64,000 nt of DNA from Parietaria judaica (GCA_954871525.1 OX940864.1:12208001-12272000), one strand, 5' to 3'; positions 37,291 to 51,179 are shown, counted from the first letter of the stretch. Translations and numbers: made by a program. Notes: a model not told the origin generated them from the sequence alone.

Positions 37291-38880
37291 TTGGTCTCAT
37301 TCAGTAATATTGAACACAAATACCATGGAGGAGTTTATGTGTTGAGCATAAATAAAAGAAAATTGTTATTCTTAACGCCTAGAGAACAATATGCCACTTT
37401 TTTAAAATATATAAAAGGCGTTGATCTCAAAAATAAAATTTAGGAACACCAATTACATATAATGGCATATGTACAGATTAATTCACGTATTAAGTGCGCC
37501 GACATATTCTCAATCTTTTTTTTAGCAATAACAGTACCCAAGCACTATAAAATATTTTTGAGATACAATTTCGTTCACGCCCCTTTAAAGTCGAATACAT
37601 GAAGAACATGTAAACGTCTACGATTAAACTATGATCATATCAATTATTCAAGACTTTGTTAAACTTTAGACGTACACGTGTCTTTAACTTAACATACGTT
37701 AACTCGATATGAATGGAATTCGGCATCGATATTATATTACGGCCTTTGCGTTTTATATACATTATAAAAGGAAAAATACGCCAATTGACTTGGTATGAGG
37801 CTTAGTTATTTTATATTTACTATGACGTATATACCCTAGAAGTCTCAACTTTCCACTCGTTAGATTATGATCGCCATAAATTAATACATGTCAATTGATA
37901 AAATATTTAATTTTGGCAAGAGATTGACAAGACAATCTAAGACTTTGCTTCAAGGTCTTTGAAAACAATTATACTTCCACATCAATAGTAAATTATAAAT
38001 AAAGTATATACTCATTTTCTATCTTCTTTAAAAGTGAGACAGACATGCATAAACACATGCATGAAATTCTACAACAAACGCCAAGTTTAATTAATACTAA
38101 TGTTTGGAGATAGCTATTTTAATAGATATATCACCACTCACCACTAGTCAATGCCTTGTAGTCTATCAAATACGCCAAATCGTGTTAGTTATTACGTCCC
38201 TTTTGGACCATAAGATTTTACTCAACTCTTAGTGTTTCCATAGGTGTCGTTGACATATCATCTCCTTAGTTTGTGCCACTACAACAAGTCCACAATTCTT
38301 AGTGTATTGTCGATTTAAGGTGTGAAAGAAAAAAAAATTACTTTTTACATATTTGGATTGATTAGAGAGTGAAAACGTCCGAACTTGAATTACGCATAAA
38401 ATTAATTTTTATAGTATTTTGAGCATTTCTAAAGCATCTTGGAAGTACGTACACAAAAATAGATGCAATAAGTTATAGTATTTTATAGTATGTATTCTGT
38501 AAAATGATAAAAATATAGTAAATTGATAATAATAATAATAATAATAATAAATAATAGTATTCTATAACATAATTATCATGTTTGCATTAATATTTGAATA
38601 ACAATATAATTCCATTTTCATGTACACTAATAAGTCAAAAATAAATAAATTCTATTTTGAAAATCTAAACAATGGATTTTGACAACAAAAAAAAATGGTG
38701 AAATAGTTAAGGGTATATTTTCTCTCGAAATTCACTAAACACTGATATTTTTTTACATATCTTCGGCTTTTTGAGAAATTTGAAAGGCGGAATTGAGTTT
38801 TCATCAACTAGTTATTTATGGGTTATGGATTACTAACGAGAAACCCATCGATTTTTATGGGTTACGGCATTGGTTATTGA

Positions 38881-39151
38881 CAGTGGCGGAGCTACATATG
38901 CACCAGTGAGTGCATGTGCATACGCTCACTTCAAATAAAAAAATATTGTTCAGGATTTGATTCGGCTCTTCGGATTCCCTCTCGCTTTTTGACTCGATAA
39001 ATATATTCTACTATCCTTTTAAAAAGTAATATTATCTATTTATATGTCTAATAGACGTTTTAATATAGTTCTTTATAATTTTTGTTTGTTTACGTATCTG
39101 AAAAGAATCGATTGAAACATACTCGGTGCTTCGCCTGAAATGAAATGAAAG
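38881..39151. mobile_element. hAT-like MITE (CAGTGGCGGAGC end)
   Basis: It begins CAGTGGCGGAGCTAC, an end found on many plant hAT non-autonomous elements. It is bracketed by TGGTTATTGA (38871-38880 and 39152-39161), which contains the 8-bp duplication expected for hAT. The right inverted end is poorly preserved. Non-coding. Confidence 0.6.
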
Positions 39152-39161
39152 TGGTTATTGA

Positions 39162-42038
39162 CGATTTTCTACCCATAATCTCAAGAAAAGAATTTACCCA
39201 CCACCAACTTACAATATTTGGCGTTGGTTATTAAACCTTGATTAGGTTAGAGTACAAATTATATACGGAATATTATTCATACAAAAGATAATTAGGTTAG
39301 ACTCTCCATTGATTATAATCAATTTCATGAAAATATTTTATACGTGCAAGTTTTATAAAACATTCATATTCATAATAACATTGTCTTTGTTTTATAAATA
39401 ACCAATATCATTTATATTATTTTAGTATAAATAAACACTAATTCCATTCATTATAGAATTTATACACTATTCTTCGGCTTTATAACCCCAAAATGAGGAG
39501 GAAAAACAGTATATGTGTGTGCTAAAAAATTGACAAGAATTAAACTCTCTCTAAAACAATTTTAATATAACTTCACCATCGAATTTGCTGCAGATCTTAT
39601 TTATTTTCTCAAGAAAACTAATATTACAATATTTTTTTTTACTGCAACAATCGCTATAGAGATAAATACTAGAAGACAATTTGCATGAGAAAATAGGACC
39701 CACATGAACAAAAATCTAATAATATATACAAACGACATTAAATGCTTATCTTTACAATGGTCAGGAAACGTAGGATAGGATACACTCAAATTAATATTAA
39801 TTTAATTCCTTAGAAAAAAATACTAATTTATGAGAAATCTGTTTTCTTATATCATCTATTCTTAAAATTTTTGGAATAAAATACGTTTGTTACGTAATAA
39901 TTTGGCAATATTATTTTTTATTTTATTTTTTTAATTAATTTTATTTTAAAAATTATAATTAGATCTTTATACTATAATCTTCTCTCAAACTCGTCGTCTT
40001 CGTCTTTCACTCTCCTTGAATTTCGCTGTTTTTCATTTGTCACATTCGCTTCTTGTGTTACTAGAATTTACGGACATACAGTAGAATTTACTTCGTGAGA
40101 GATTTATTCATTGTTTTCTAAACTAGAAGGTACATTTTGCAAGAAAATAAAACAGATGAATTATATATATAAAAAAACAAACAAACAAACTTTGCATAAA
40201 GCACCTAATCTTGACCTAACTATGCCCATATCCCCAAATTTTTTTTTAAACTACGTGAATAGTAACAAATAACCACAACACATTGTCGAGTTCTAATTTT
40301 GTCCACTGTGAGTTAACGTCTATGAACGTAAAGCACATGTCATACATTTTCTGAAGCTTAATAATAAATTAACAAATGTCTTTCGTGCAATAAACCTTTG
40401 GCAAAACATAGACAAAATTGGACATCGATATTGTTTTGTAATTTTTAGATACTGTTGGCACTTATACCGCAAATATCTCTTTCTGTAATTTAATATGTAA
40501 AAAATGAGATATTGTAATATTCATTGATGCTGTAATTGCAGCGAAGTTCAAGCCTACTGAAACGCCGCTCTCGCGTTTGCTTATCTTAATTTTTTATGAT
40601 TAATTTAATTAGTCGATCATCTTGGGATCCACGTCAGCAAATCCATTTCCATTTTTACCCCTGTTATATGACTGTAATTACAATCGTGCCATTATTTCTC
40701 TACTTGTTTCAGCACAGAAAACTTTGAAGACTGACAGCTTTGGTGAGATATTTTTTACACAATTTTTATTTTCGTAGTTTAAGTTTTTGCGGTTTTTAGC
40801 GGAGTTCAGCAATGACTGGATAAAAACATAACAGTTTATAATATATAGTTTGAATATTTTATATATGATAGAATACTTATCAACAAATGATATATTATTC
40901 ATAAAATTTGATTCGTATACTTTTTATGTATGTCATTTACATGTAAAATTTCATCGATAATGATTCGAATCTTGATTGAATCGTCACAAATTCAAGCTGA
41001 AATTTCATTAGTCACAAATAAATTTGTAGTAATTTGTCAACTATATATACTGTTTTCTCTTCTTATTTTCTTCTTCTGAATCTTGTTTGACCATTCACTA
41101 TTCACCCAATTTAACCTCCTTATTTTCAGTTGAGCACAATTTCACATACGTATAAATTAAATACAGGCACAACTCTTATTAGTTTTTAGTTTTTAAACAC
41201 AATTTCCAATTCACTTGAAAATTATCAAATATTTGTCACCATATATATAATATATCAAACTTTTTTTTAGTTCAATTTGAAATCTCAAGCCGGCAAATTA
41301 CTCTTAAAGTCTTCACGAATACTTTTCCAACCAATAACAATGAAACTAAAAGGGTATTTGTGGCATAAGTAACAAATTTTATACCAAGTGTTCCTACATA
41401 TTTTTAATCTACTTTTAACAGCAATATAGTACTTAAAAGGCTAAAAAAAACAGTATCGGGGTAAATTCCGTCCATGCCGAGTTGATGTCTGTTAAACTAG
41501 AGACACTTCTACGTCTCTTGTTTAATAAAAGCCTCGAATCCTTAATATTTTTCGGTGCTTAATCATAGACGTACACTTGTCATTCGTGTAACAGACTTTA
41601 ACGAACATATTTGGATCTCGACATCGTTCTGTAGCCTTTAGATACTAAGAGATTGAAAATAAAACAGTAGTACAATTAGGGAAAGTTAAGTACTTATATT
41701 GTAAATATCCCAAATTTAAACTTAATCCTATTCTCAAAATAAAAACAAAACAGAAATGGCAAACTTTGAATTACCCAAAAGTCAAGGGGCAAAGAGAAAA
41801 TCAAGACCTTTATATATCATCCCAAACTCCAAAATCCAATCCAAAACTATAACCATAAAAAAATAAAAACCAATATATACATTATATATGTTTGTGCATA
41901 GCATATATATTCATACGTTTGAATATGGTTGGACCATCTAGTCTCAAAGAGCTCAAATAGTATAAGTTGTATAACCTTCTCAAACTCTTCTCACCCAAGC
42001 TTTTCTCTTCTTCTCCATCTTCTCATTCATCATCACCA
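39162..42038. other. Intergenic and DUF761 upstream region
   Basis: No gene is seen before the DUF761 start. A TATATAT element at 41811-41817, about 230 bp upstream of the start, and a CT-rich stretch at 41990-42030 that looks like a plant 5' leader may belong to that gene. Confidence 0.35.
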
Positions 42039-42548
42039 ATGAAGCTCAAAACCCTAATCCAAACCCTAATCTTCTCTCACGTGCGGCGAGCGCTGCGCTC
42101 GCTCTCCGCCGCGAAGACGAAAGCAGACCGGACGCTCCAAGTCCTCATGGTCTACAACCCCGCCAAGGGCTCAAAACGGCGGCGAGCCGGCAAAAATGCT
42201 GTGACCAAGAACTTCTTCGGCTCCTTCCGGTTCCACTACAACTGGTGCTCCTCCAAGCGCCACGCGCACGTGCTCCCCGTCCCGGCCCCAGTCTACGACG
42301 CTACGTGGCACGCGGGCGGGGACCTTGGCAATTACGACGAGTCCCGGCTCTACGGCTACCTGCAGTGGCTGGAAGAGGAGAGGGCGCACGGGAAGGCTCC
42401 CGGGCCGGACGGGAACCCGGTGGTGGCCGAGGGCGACGACATCGATAGGCTGGCCGACATGTTCATTGCCAGCTGTCACGCCAAGTTCATATTGGAGAAG
42501 CAAGAATCTGCAAGGAGGTTCAAGGACATGTTGGAGAGGAGTGCTTGA
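42039..42548 (+). CDS. DUF761-domain protein
   Basis: A single exon of 169 residues. The C-terminus is a DUF761 motif (IDRLADMFIASCHAKF, then LEKQESARRFKDML), which in the family is an acidic/arginine-containing helical tail of unknown biochemical role. The N-terminus (MKLKTLIQTLIFSHVRRAL) is an amphipathic or short hydrophobic segment typical of these small plant proteins. The middle is basic (residues 40-55) and then Pro/Gly-rich. The frame extends 24 codons upstream to an ATG at 41967, but those codons form a Ser/Leu/Phe-rich run from CT-rich DNA that looks like leader, so the start at 42039 is preferred. GC content jumps well above the flanks, as expected for a real intronless gene. Molecular function is not established; family members are often induced by stress. 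Confidence 0.85.
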   Translation: MKLKTLIQTLIFSHVRRALRSLSAAKTKADRTLQVLMVYNPAKGSKRRRAGKNAVTKNFFGSFRFHYNWCSSKRHAHVLPVPAPVYDATWHAGGDLGNYDESRLYGYLQWLEEERAHGKAPGPDGNPVVAEGDDIDRLADMFIASCHAKFILEKQESARRFKDMLERSA

Positions 42549-44968
42549 TTAATTTTGTTAATTATTATTATTATCTTTAATTTGCATGGTTTTCTTTATT
42601 TTCTTTTTCGGTTACACTGCTATAATTATGATTAGGGTTCTTAAAAATTCCTTAATCTTCATAATTAGTAGATTAATTTTTAGTTTTGAGGGTGTAAATG
42701 TTTTCTTACTTTTGCATGGACACGATTGGATGGAATGGAAATATGAAATCGGTGAGTTTTTCTTTTTCTTCTTTTCTGTGTTCACTTTAAATTTTTTTAT
42801 TTTTTTTGTAATTTTATTTATGCAATTTTAGCTCTCTCTTTTTTTATTTATTAATTAATATGGTACTAATATTTTGATGGGTTTTGTTTAAATTTTTTTT
42901 TTTTGTTATAAATATGATCAGGGTCTTTCAGGATTCCATGCATATTGTTTTAATGAATTCTTATGGTGTAAAGAAAAGTTTAGAATGGAAATATGGAATA
43001 TAAATTCAAAAAAAAAATTGTTTTAATTTTGGAATTATCAAATTATGAATTCAAACTTTGGTAGGGTTTTTGTATTTTTGGGAGAAATGGTACAAGGTTA
43101 ATCATGAGTCATGAGTGTGGTCACTGGTCTGCCTTGGTATTTGTGCAACAATTCTTGTTAAAGTGGGTGATCGTGGTTTTCTTCCTCTATATTTTTTATT
43201 TTTTTATTTTCATGTATTTCATTTTTATATTTATTTAATAGAAAAAGTGGCGATTGTTGTTTGTTCTCTCTTTGGCCTTTGCTAAGGTTTATCTTGTAAG
43301 AAAGAAGAAGAAACGAGCAAAGATTATTTAACCCATTGCACAACAAACACATGTGGAGCAAAACCTTCTAATTAATACATTTTATTATTTTTTATTGTTG
43401 TCTTTATAATTATTTAATCCTTTATAATAAATCTTAGTTCGAGTATATAATATGAATATATACCAACACATACACTAATGAAATTGTTCTAAATCAATCA
43501 CTCAAATTTCTTCAAAAAATAAAATAAAATTGTCATACTAAAATTTGAGAAAGGTGGTGCACATGGAAAATAAAGTTTATTTCATGTAGTGCCAATTCTC
43601 ATTATTAATTATTTATGAACTCTAGTGCACCTTTTTAAAACTTGGGGACAGGTTGTCACAAATTTGGTATGACATTATAACTTTATTTGGTATCCGTATT
43701 GCTAAGGCTTAAGACAATTTTTGTATGATTAAATTAATATGATGGCTTAATGTTTAACGAATTAAATGTTTTGCTTATTTGAGCATATCTACATATTACA
43801 TACATTACATATTCATATATATATACACACACAAACTGGCTAGTACAAACATATATGGTTTTTTTTTTTTTTATCTAGGTCATTTACATCCTAAGTTTCC
43901 AATTTTAGATTAGTTATATTTATATATAGTTTAGGATTTATTATGATTCCAAACCCTTCATTTTTTTTAAGGAGTTATTGGACACTTGGACTTAATCCGT
44001 TGAAATCTGGAACCAGATGTTACGGCTTACAAGTTTTTAAAACATAATTCTAAACTTTTCGAGTTCTTAAAACATAAATCTAAACTTTTCGATCTTGATT
44101 CCATCTACATTTGAATTATTAACTTTGAAAACATGAAAAAGAAAAGAAAATATAAATTTTTAACAGTTTTGGATATACTTGAATTTGATCAGAACATAAT
44201 CAAGAACTATATAAATACACAATATATAAATATAATCATATATATATATATTTATATGAATACCTGCCAAGACAATCTGCAAAGTTATTTTCTTAATCTC
44301 CTAAACATATGCCGTACAGTATGGATCCCAACTTTAGGTTTCACCTTGAATATAGAGAAACTTGTAAATTACGCATTTTAAACTATAAACTAAAGAGATG
44401 TGTCCTTTTTTATTTCTTTGTCGTAATTAAAATAAAAATAATTAAAGTTACTACATCAGAAGGACAACTATCGATGAATATTAGATACATTTATAATAAT
44501 GGAATTAATTAAAAATAAAACGTTTCAGGTTACAGGATAGTGAGTTTACTGTTTATATATATATATACATATAAATAAATAAAAACATAGTATTATATTA
44601 TGGATTTGCAAACTCGAAAAGTTCTTTGCTTGAGTTACAAATAACGTTGGGATTGAGCTATTATTAATTATAACAATATTTTTATTAAATTTAACCCTGG
44701 ATGATAAGATATAATATAATTAATTTAACAGAGTGGTGATTAATAAGAAGTATATGACTCGGTCTTCATGAAATCAAGATGACGAGAAAGAGATAATAAT
44801 ATGTTAAGTCATCTTGATACTTGAAAGCCATGTTCTCACTACTTCCATTTATTTTATTTCGATTCTAAATGTGGAATCTTGATTTAATTAATCTAATCGA
44901 TTAATTTAATCTTTGATTATATACTTCAATTTTTATACCATTATATCGAATTTTATGATTATTATCGT
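42549..44968. other. DUF761 3' flank and intergenic
   Basis: T-rich sequence after the stop codon, including the likely 3' UTR. The frames within it are Phe/Ile-rich artefacts. No other gene. Confidence 0.3.
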
Positions 44969-45135
44969 CAGGGTCGGCTCTGAGTTTGTCGTATTTTGTT
45001 GCGGCCTTAAGCTAATTAAATATTTAGGGTCCTTAAAATATTTAAAAATATTTTTTTATATTTAATTAAGTAAACAATAATAAATTAAAAAATTAAAGCC
45101 CTTATATATATGGGGGGCTCGAAGTGCCGACCTTG
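44969..45135. mobile_element. Short hAT-like MITE (CAGGGTCGGC ends)
   Basis: The ends are inverted: CAGGGTCGGCTCTGAG on the left and, complemented, CAAGGTCGGCACTTCG on the right. It is 167 bp long and AT-rich inside. The 8-bp flanks (ATTATCGT and CTTGATAG) do not match, so the insertion is old or was rearranged. Confidence 0.55.
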
Positions 45136-48100
45136 CTTGATAGTCAAAGCTGATCTTGATTATCATTAGTAACTTTTTTATTTCTGCTTTAAGTATAAGT
45201 TTAATTTTATAGGTATATTGACATATAACATGTTCCGTGTGTATATTAACAAGTATTTAATATCGTTATTGTCACGGTTACCTACGGTATACCGGCGAAT
45301 ATATAATTATATATTACACAATATACAATAGCATGCTATAATATAATATTGATATATACTATAAAAAAATATTAGTATAACATTAAATATAATATTTCGC
45401 AATATGATATGTCGTATCATCAATTTATTTATATATATATTGAGTTCTTTATGTAAATTTTATAAAATTTGTGATAAAAGTCTATTATTCATCGGTTTCT
45501 TTCTGTATTTTGTAAAATCTATGAAGAATTTATAATTTTTTATTGGTTTCCTCCTTCTTCTTTTTTTTTTGGTTTATTACTAGTCGGCATATCTTCAGCA
45601 AATGATAAGATCAAACAACGGTAATTGTTGGGTTTTTTTTTTTTTTCTCAATAACTCCGGTTTCTGAATTTCTATTGGTTTTACTCCGGTAACTCAAACG
45701 TGCATATATATATCTATATATCTATATAATGTGAATGCGACTAAAAAACATAAGGTCAATGAAGATAATACGAAAGGTCTTATATATACGATCAAGATCA
45801 TGTGTATTTCATGACAATATTTGTGGCAAGAGAAAATCTTCGATGAAATCTCATGCAAGCCAACAAACACATGCACGTGACGACAAGAGTCTCTACCGTA
45901 GACCTAGCCATTACATATGGGATTCTTTCTTCAATATTATTCTCATATACTCGGTACCTATTCCAACTTGTACGTATAATATATATATATATATTATACA
46001 TGTGTTTGTGTATATATATATATATCATGTGTCACCAAAAGAAAATCATTGAGCTCTCAAAAGCAAAAGGAATCCATTGCTAGAAGCACCAATCTCGTGA
46101 TCCCAATCATAGATATGATCATATTTATTTAAGTACAAACTAGAGGATATTGATTTATAAAACACTTCAAATAGCCAAATGCATATCATTATGTTTGTGA
46201 CAGTCATCCATCCTTTAAACCATGAGAGTAATAAGTGGTAAATGTTCAATTCCACACCGGTTAAGCAAGTTAATGTACAATTAGAAATAAAAAATAGGAC
46301 TGTGCAAGTACGGGACTACACAATTGTCCGAGTTTTTCTCTACAGTTGATGAAATTTGAGAGAATTGATTAGTATTATGTATGCCAACAAGATGAATTTT
46401 CTATTCGGTTGACCATTTAATAGAGCAATTGACATGGAGTATCGTAGGAGAAACTTTGAATATTAAGATATAAAAGCATTTATATAAACTCGTGTTGGAT
46501 TATAGAGACAATCGTTAATCCAATAGAGCTTAAGGAGCAAGTGCACCAACAGTATACGGATGTCCGATGGTATAATATATAAGATAAATATCAAGATTTA
46601 TATTTTGTCTTGAGATGCTTGATTTATTTGTATTAATTATCTGCCAAATTGCTTCTAAAAATACATAAAGAATAAGTGATTTGGTCCTTCTCAAAACAAA
46701 ACGAAAAACATTTAGTTGATTATGACTAGTCGATTTATATAACAAGCTGCATTAATTAATTATTAATTACACTAATTCCAGGTGTAATTATTTGTCCATG
46801 TCTGTATAATATGATCTCTTCTACAGTTAACTTTGTTCAGTGCAACAATGTACAGCACATTATATACGAATTTATAAATATATATAAGCATAACAAATTA
46901 AGTGAGATTATAGTATTATAAAAATCTTCAACTAGGATTTGATGAGGGGACAAATATTGACTCAATAAATTATTCTAGTTTACTCAATTAATTATTTATA
47001 ATTCTTTGGACAATGACCACTCTCTAGAGTTGTAGTAAGAAATGTGATAAAATGTACATATGAGAATCATAAATTGTATTTCTTTTGGATTCAAAATCAA
47101 ATTTAGGCTTAAAACCATCGATGAAGGTTAAAAAACCACGATTTACCTCCTTCGTAATTCTTCATTATTCGAATACGGGACACGAGACCCGATGTTACCG
47201 GTCTGTTTCCTCTTTTAATGGGTTGGAGTAAAAAAAAAAAAACATCAAACTTCAGTCATACGGTATAATTTCTAAACCATTTCATCACACAAGGACTGTG
47301 ACTAAGTCAAGCATATTATCATTAAAGTTTTGGGTTCAGAGTATATATATATGTGTGTGTATGTGGTAAATACTAAATAGAGCCATAAAGTAAGTGGACA
47401 AGGCATCAAAGAACCTTCTTTCATATGTTCTCTTGTTTCTTTATTCCAAAATCTGGCCACTTTTTAGTTTTTACTATTACTTGAGACAGAGAGAGATATG
47501 CCATAATTTTATTCTCTTCCTCTAAGTTCAACATCCTCATGGATGTAATGTAACATAATCAAGCATACATCAAAATTACATGTTTGGTAGTACTTATTGA
47601 GATTCTACTATTCTCGTAAACTAAACGTGTTGGACTTAATAGTAACTCCAATACATTACTCTATTCAGTGAGGTGCAAAAATTGCAATGTAAATATATCT
47701 TGTAATACGAGTGGAAAAAAAAAAGTTAACAACTATACAATATTTAACGGCACTAATTTTTAGATTTCAATAAGACGATCTAGATTCACTTGCAGATATT
47801 AAAATTAAAGATTATTAGCGATATTTATTCAAAAAGTAACGATTATTAGGCAGACTAAATTACCAAATAGGCAAACACTAATAATAGCATGTCACAAACA
47901 ACTACCAAAAGGTATTATTAGAGTTTGACAACTTTGTCCATCACAAAAAAAAAAGGAACGTGCGTGCGTGGTACTTGTGGCATGTTATTATTAGAGTTTG
48001 ACAACTTTGTCCGGCAAAAAAGGTACTCATCGTTATTTTTTGGAAGAGGATTGGCACTTGTATCGCTAATATTCCTTTAAATAATAAAATAAAAACAAAT

Positions 48101-48144
48101 CTAAAACCAGAATTTTGAGTATATATATACACAGATTGAGATTG

Positions 48145-48178
<34 letters not shown>

Positions 48179-49068
48179 TGGGCCGAGTGATACTCAATAG
48201 TCCTTGGGCCTGGAAAAGAGGTAAAGCATTGATAACATGTCTAAAGCTTTTGAATTTCTCATTTTATTGAAAGAAACGACATATCATTTGCTTGGAAAGA
48301 AAACGGCATATCATTTTCTTCTGAAAATGACATGTCAATTTATGAAATGTCGTATCTATGCAGTAAATATTGAATTGAAGTGTAGTTTATTCACCCTTAA
48401 CCTTAAGTACCAACTTATTATCGTTTTCTGTCAACTTATACAAAAACGACAACAACCATTTCCGATTGTTAAAACATAATGAAAAAGTATCTTTGTATAG
48501 CAGCGGAGACAAGAGCTTGAAAGAAAAACAATGGGGTCGTTTAATCATACAACACGTGTGTGGTCTTTTGTATCGGATGATGACTGATATAACAACTCAA
48601 CTTTTTGTGCAAATAATGCAACTAATCACAATTTTCATGAATCGTTGCAAGGATTATATATATATATATATATATATATACTTTGAATTATGCTCAGAGT
48701 TTCTAATTGTGCTTATAATGTCCACTTGACATGTTCTGTAATAAAATCTTCATTTTTTACTGTGCCGTCTCAGTAAGGTGATACGGTGATGGGAATCGTG
48801 AGATTGTGTGAATATATTACTCCACGGTATTTTTTGGACAATATATGTATGAGTTTTATACCAATATTTTTTAGACAATACATATATTAATCAGATACAT
48901 TTTCTTTTTCGTATATCATGGTTAATCCACTCTCAGTATGAGTGCAGGCTGTTTGCGCTAATTCTTTTTTAGCATAGAATTTTTCAAAAGTGTTTTTTTT
49001 TTATAAAATTTGATTTCACCGAGAAAACTTAACTTCTTCGTATATTTCACACCAACCCCTATATATTT

Positions 49069-49103
<35 letters not shown>

Positions 49104-49350
49104 ACCTTAAAAGAACACATCTTGGTAAGAAAATGCATTTTTTTTTTCTAAAAAATATTATTTATAAATTTTGAGTAATAATTATTTAATTTAAATATAA
49201 ACTTTCATCAATATATCCATATAATTGGATCAACACAATTAGCAACGGCCTTCAAAAATCTTACGAAAACTCCATTGGTGTACCATACCGCTCTTAGTAC
49301 ACCCATAAACTGAACTTACTGATAATTTGAGGTAAACCGTCTTTTAAATC

Positions 49351-49390
<40 letters not shown>

Positions 49391-50796
49391 TAAGTATTTT
49401 ATGTATATCCATATGCGTATGCAAGTGGAGGTTGTAAAGAGAAGGTTGTAATGTACCTAAAATGCATGAGATAGAGAGGAACAAGATACTAGTTGACAAT
49501 CAAACGTGCAATCCTCACTTTCCATGCTGTCTCATATGGAGCATGCATGGCCTCCTGTCATTCATTTTTTGCCTGTGCTTTGTATCACACACAAATCTTC
49601 TTCTTTTCAACTAATATATATATATATATATATATATTATGAAAAAATCGATTACACTACGAAATTATATTACAATATGAAGTACGAACGAGAGAATCGG
49701 TACAAGATATATGATTGTACATTCCGAAAAACGCTATGCATCTTATTCGAACAAGATAATTACAAACGCGATACAAGTTACATGACTTGGATCGAATTTT
49801 ACATGAAATTAGAAAATGCGAGAATTATAGTAACGATCGATTCTCTAATCGGATGCAAGTCTCCAATTCTACAACTGTAGCACCTCAAGTCGTTGCTATC
49901 GACCGTAATCCCAGACCCGCGATGTTTGATATCGCCGAGATTAGACCTCATTAAGCTGAGGGTACTTTAGGGAAATTTTTATTTATATTTGTTAGTGACA
50001 TTTATAAAATAAATCTACAGTACTACAAATCAATTCATGTAGACCATGGTCATGTATTCAACACAAAACAAGTAATGTCATCATTTTGTTTTCTGATTTT
50101 ATAAAATACTCTTCAAAGTATTGTCTAGAAATGATTATATTATAAGACCAATTTAAACGAGCAATATCCAAGTATATATGGAATAATAACTGAGAAATAC
50201 GTATATGGTAAAATTGACTAATTTATCATATGATCCACAAAGAAATAATATTTTTTTTCTTCTTCAGGATTTCAATTATTGTTTGATATATATATACTTA
50301 CCAGCATGGCACCGTCATACACAAATAAAATAAGAACTGACGCATTTTAATAATTTTGCTGCCATTTTTCAGAACATGTCTTTGAATCCTTTACCAATTA
50401 TTCGATTTTAGTCAAGAATACAAGATGTGGCGATTAGCTCTTGAACCTGCTAAACAATTTTTAGAACATCATCAACAGATTATTAATAAATAATTAAGTG
50501 AATTACCTTGAAATTAAGCACAATAAAAGTAAAAAAATAATTCAAACAAAACTTATTTATCTCTCTTGACATATATTTGTTACTATTATGTACAAATTTG
50601 CTACACACATACATGTAATTCACGATGTTAATAAGTCTAACTTGGGTTATTACGAATATTTGAACCGGTATAACTAAGATACAAGATTCAAGTCCGGTGA
50701 CACTAATAAATTAGAAGAAGAAAAAATTACACTCACCTATATATCAATACAAAAAAAAACAAAAAACAAAACTTCATCATAAAAACTTCCTTCGGA
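45136..50796. other. Long intergenic stretch with microsatellites
   Basis: (TA)n tracts occur at about 45980-46024, 48656-48680, 49353-49384 and 49614-49637; (GA)n at about 48158-48177; and a poly-A of about 26 at 49075-49100. A 26-bp perfect direct repeat starts ATTATTAGAGTTTGACAACT (47914-47939 and 47987-48012). Frames with IYIYIY runs are translations of the TA tracts. No gene is supported. Confidence 0.45.
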
Positions 50797-51105
50797 CTAC
50801 TTATTCTGCGTCGGGTTCGGACCACTCGCTGGAGCTTTCCTCAGGCTCGCCTCAATGGACTCGTCTGTCTCACCCTTTTTGCTGACCGGAATAGTGACAG
50901 AAACAGAAGCCGTGCCCGATGAAGAAACCCTAGTTACAACCAGGAGCCTCCTTGATGATACCAATGGCAGGACTAAGCCTCTGATTTGACTGTCGCCGGT
51001 ATCGTCTCTCCGAGCAACACTCGTCATCTCGTGATCGCTGTGAGAGAGACACAGAGAAGAACACAAAAGAAGCTGGACCAAGATCAAGATCTTCATCTTC
51101 CTCAT
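50797..51105 (-). CDS. Secreted signalling-peptide precursor (CLE/PIP-like C-terminus)
   Basis: An intronless frame of 102 residues. It has an N-terminal signal peptide (MRKMKILILVQLLLCSSLCL), a variable Ser/Thr/Val-rich and basic middle, an acidic spacer (ETDESIEAS), and an extreme C-terminus RKAPASGPNPTQNK. This is the layout of plant peptide-hormone precursors. The SGPNP core is shared with CLE peptides, but a CLE would have P-x-G whereas this has P-A-S-G, one residue longer; PIP/IDA-type peptides share SGP-x-P but usually end in H or N. So the family is open. A TATAAA box (complement of 51174-51179) lies about 70 bp upstream, which puts the ATG at 51138 almost at the cap and favours 51105. 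It probably acts outside the cell after cleavage and is probably perceived by a receptor kinase; that is inference. A MITE sits 234 bp upstream. Confidence 0.7.
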   Translation of the reverse strand: MRKMKILILVQLLLCSSLCLSHSDHEMTSVARRDDTGDSQIRGLVLPLVSSRRLLVVTRVSSSGTASVSVTIPVSKKGETDESIEASLRKAPASGPNPTQNK

Positions 51106-51173
51106 AATACTAGGGTTTTGAGTGAATCTAGTGAGCAAAAAATGAGATATATTGTGGTTTGAGTGGGAGTAGG

Positions 51174-51179
51174 TTTATA
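51174..51179 (-). promoter_or_regulatory. TATA box of the peptide-precursor gene
   Basis: TATAAA on the minus strand within ATATAAACCTACTCCC, about 70 bp upstream of the preferred start codon. The spacing implies a 5' leader of about 40 bp. Confidence 0.5.

Larger units (their letters stand above)
34663..38880. other. Intergenic with two copies of a dispersed repeat
   Basis: Copy 2 of the dispersed family is at about 34890-35245 and copy 3 at about 37100-37290. There is a (TA)n tract at about 36987-37013 and (AAT)n at about 38527-38550. Frames here are AT-rich artefacts; no gene is recognised. Confidence 0.4.

Noticed and set aside
42171..42552. Frames on both strands overlapping the DUF761 gene
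   Set aside because: Shadow frames in GC-rich coding DNA without any recognised motif.
45694..46083. Several frames rich in Ile-Tyr repeats (also near 49506, 51213 and 48466)
   Set aside because: They read through (TA)n microsatellites and have no gene-like features.
49490..49600. Possible miRNA-like segment (TGGAGCATGCATGGCCTCC)
   Set aside because: It does not match any miRNA I recognise, and no partner arm forming a convincing hairpin was found nearby.
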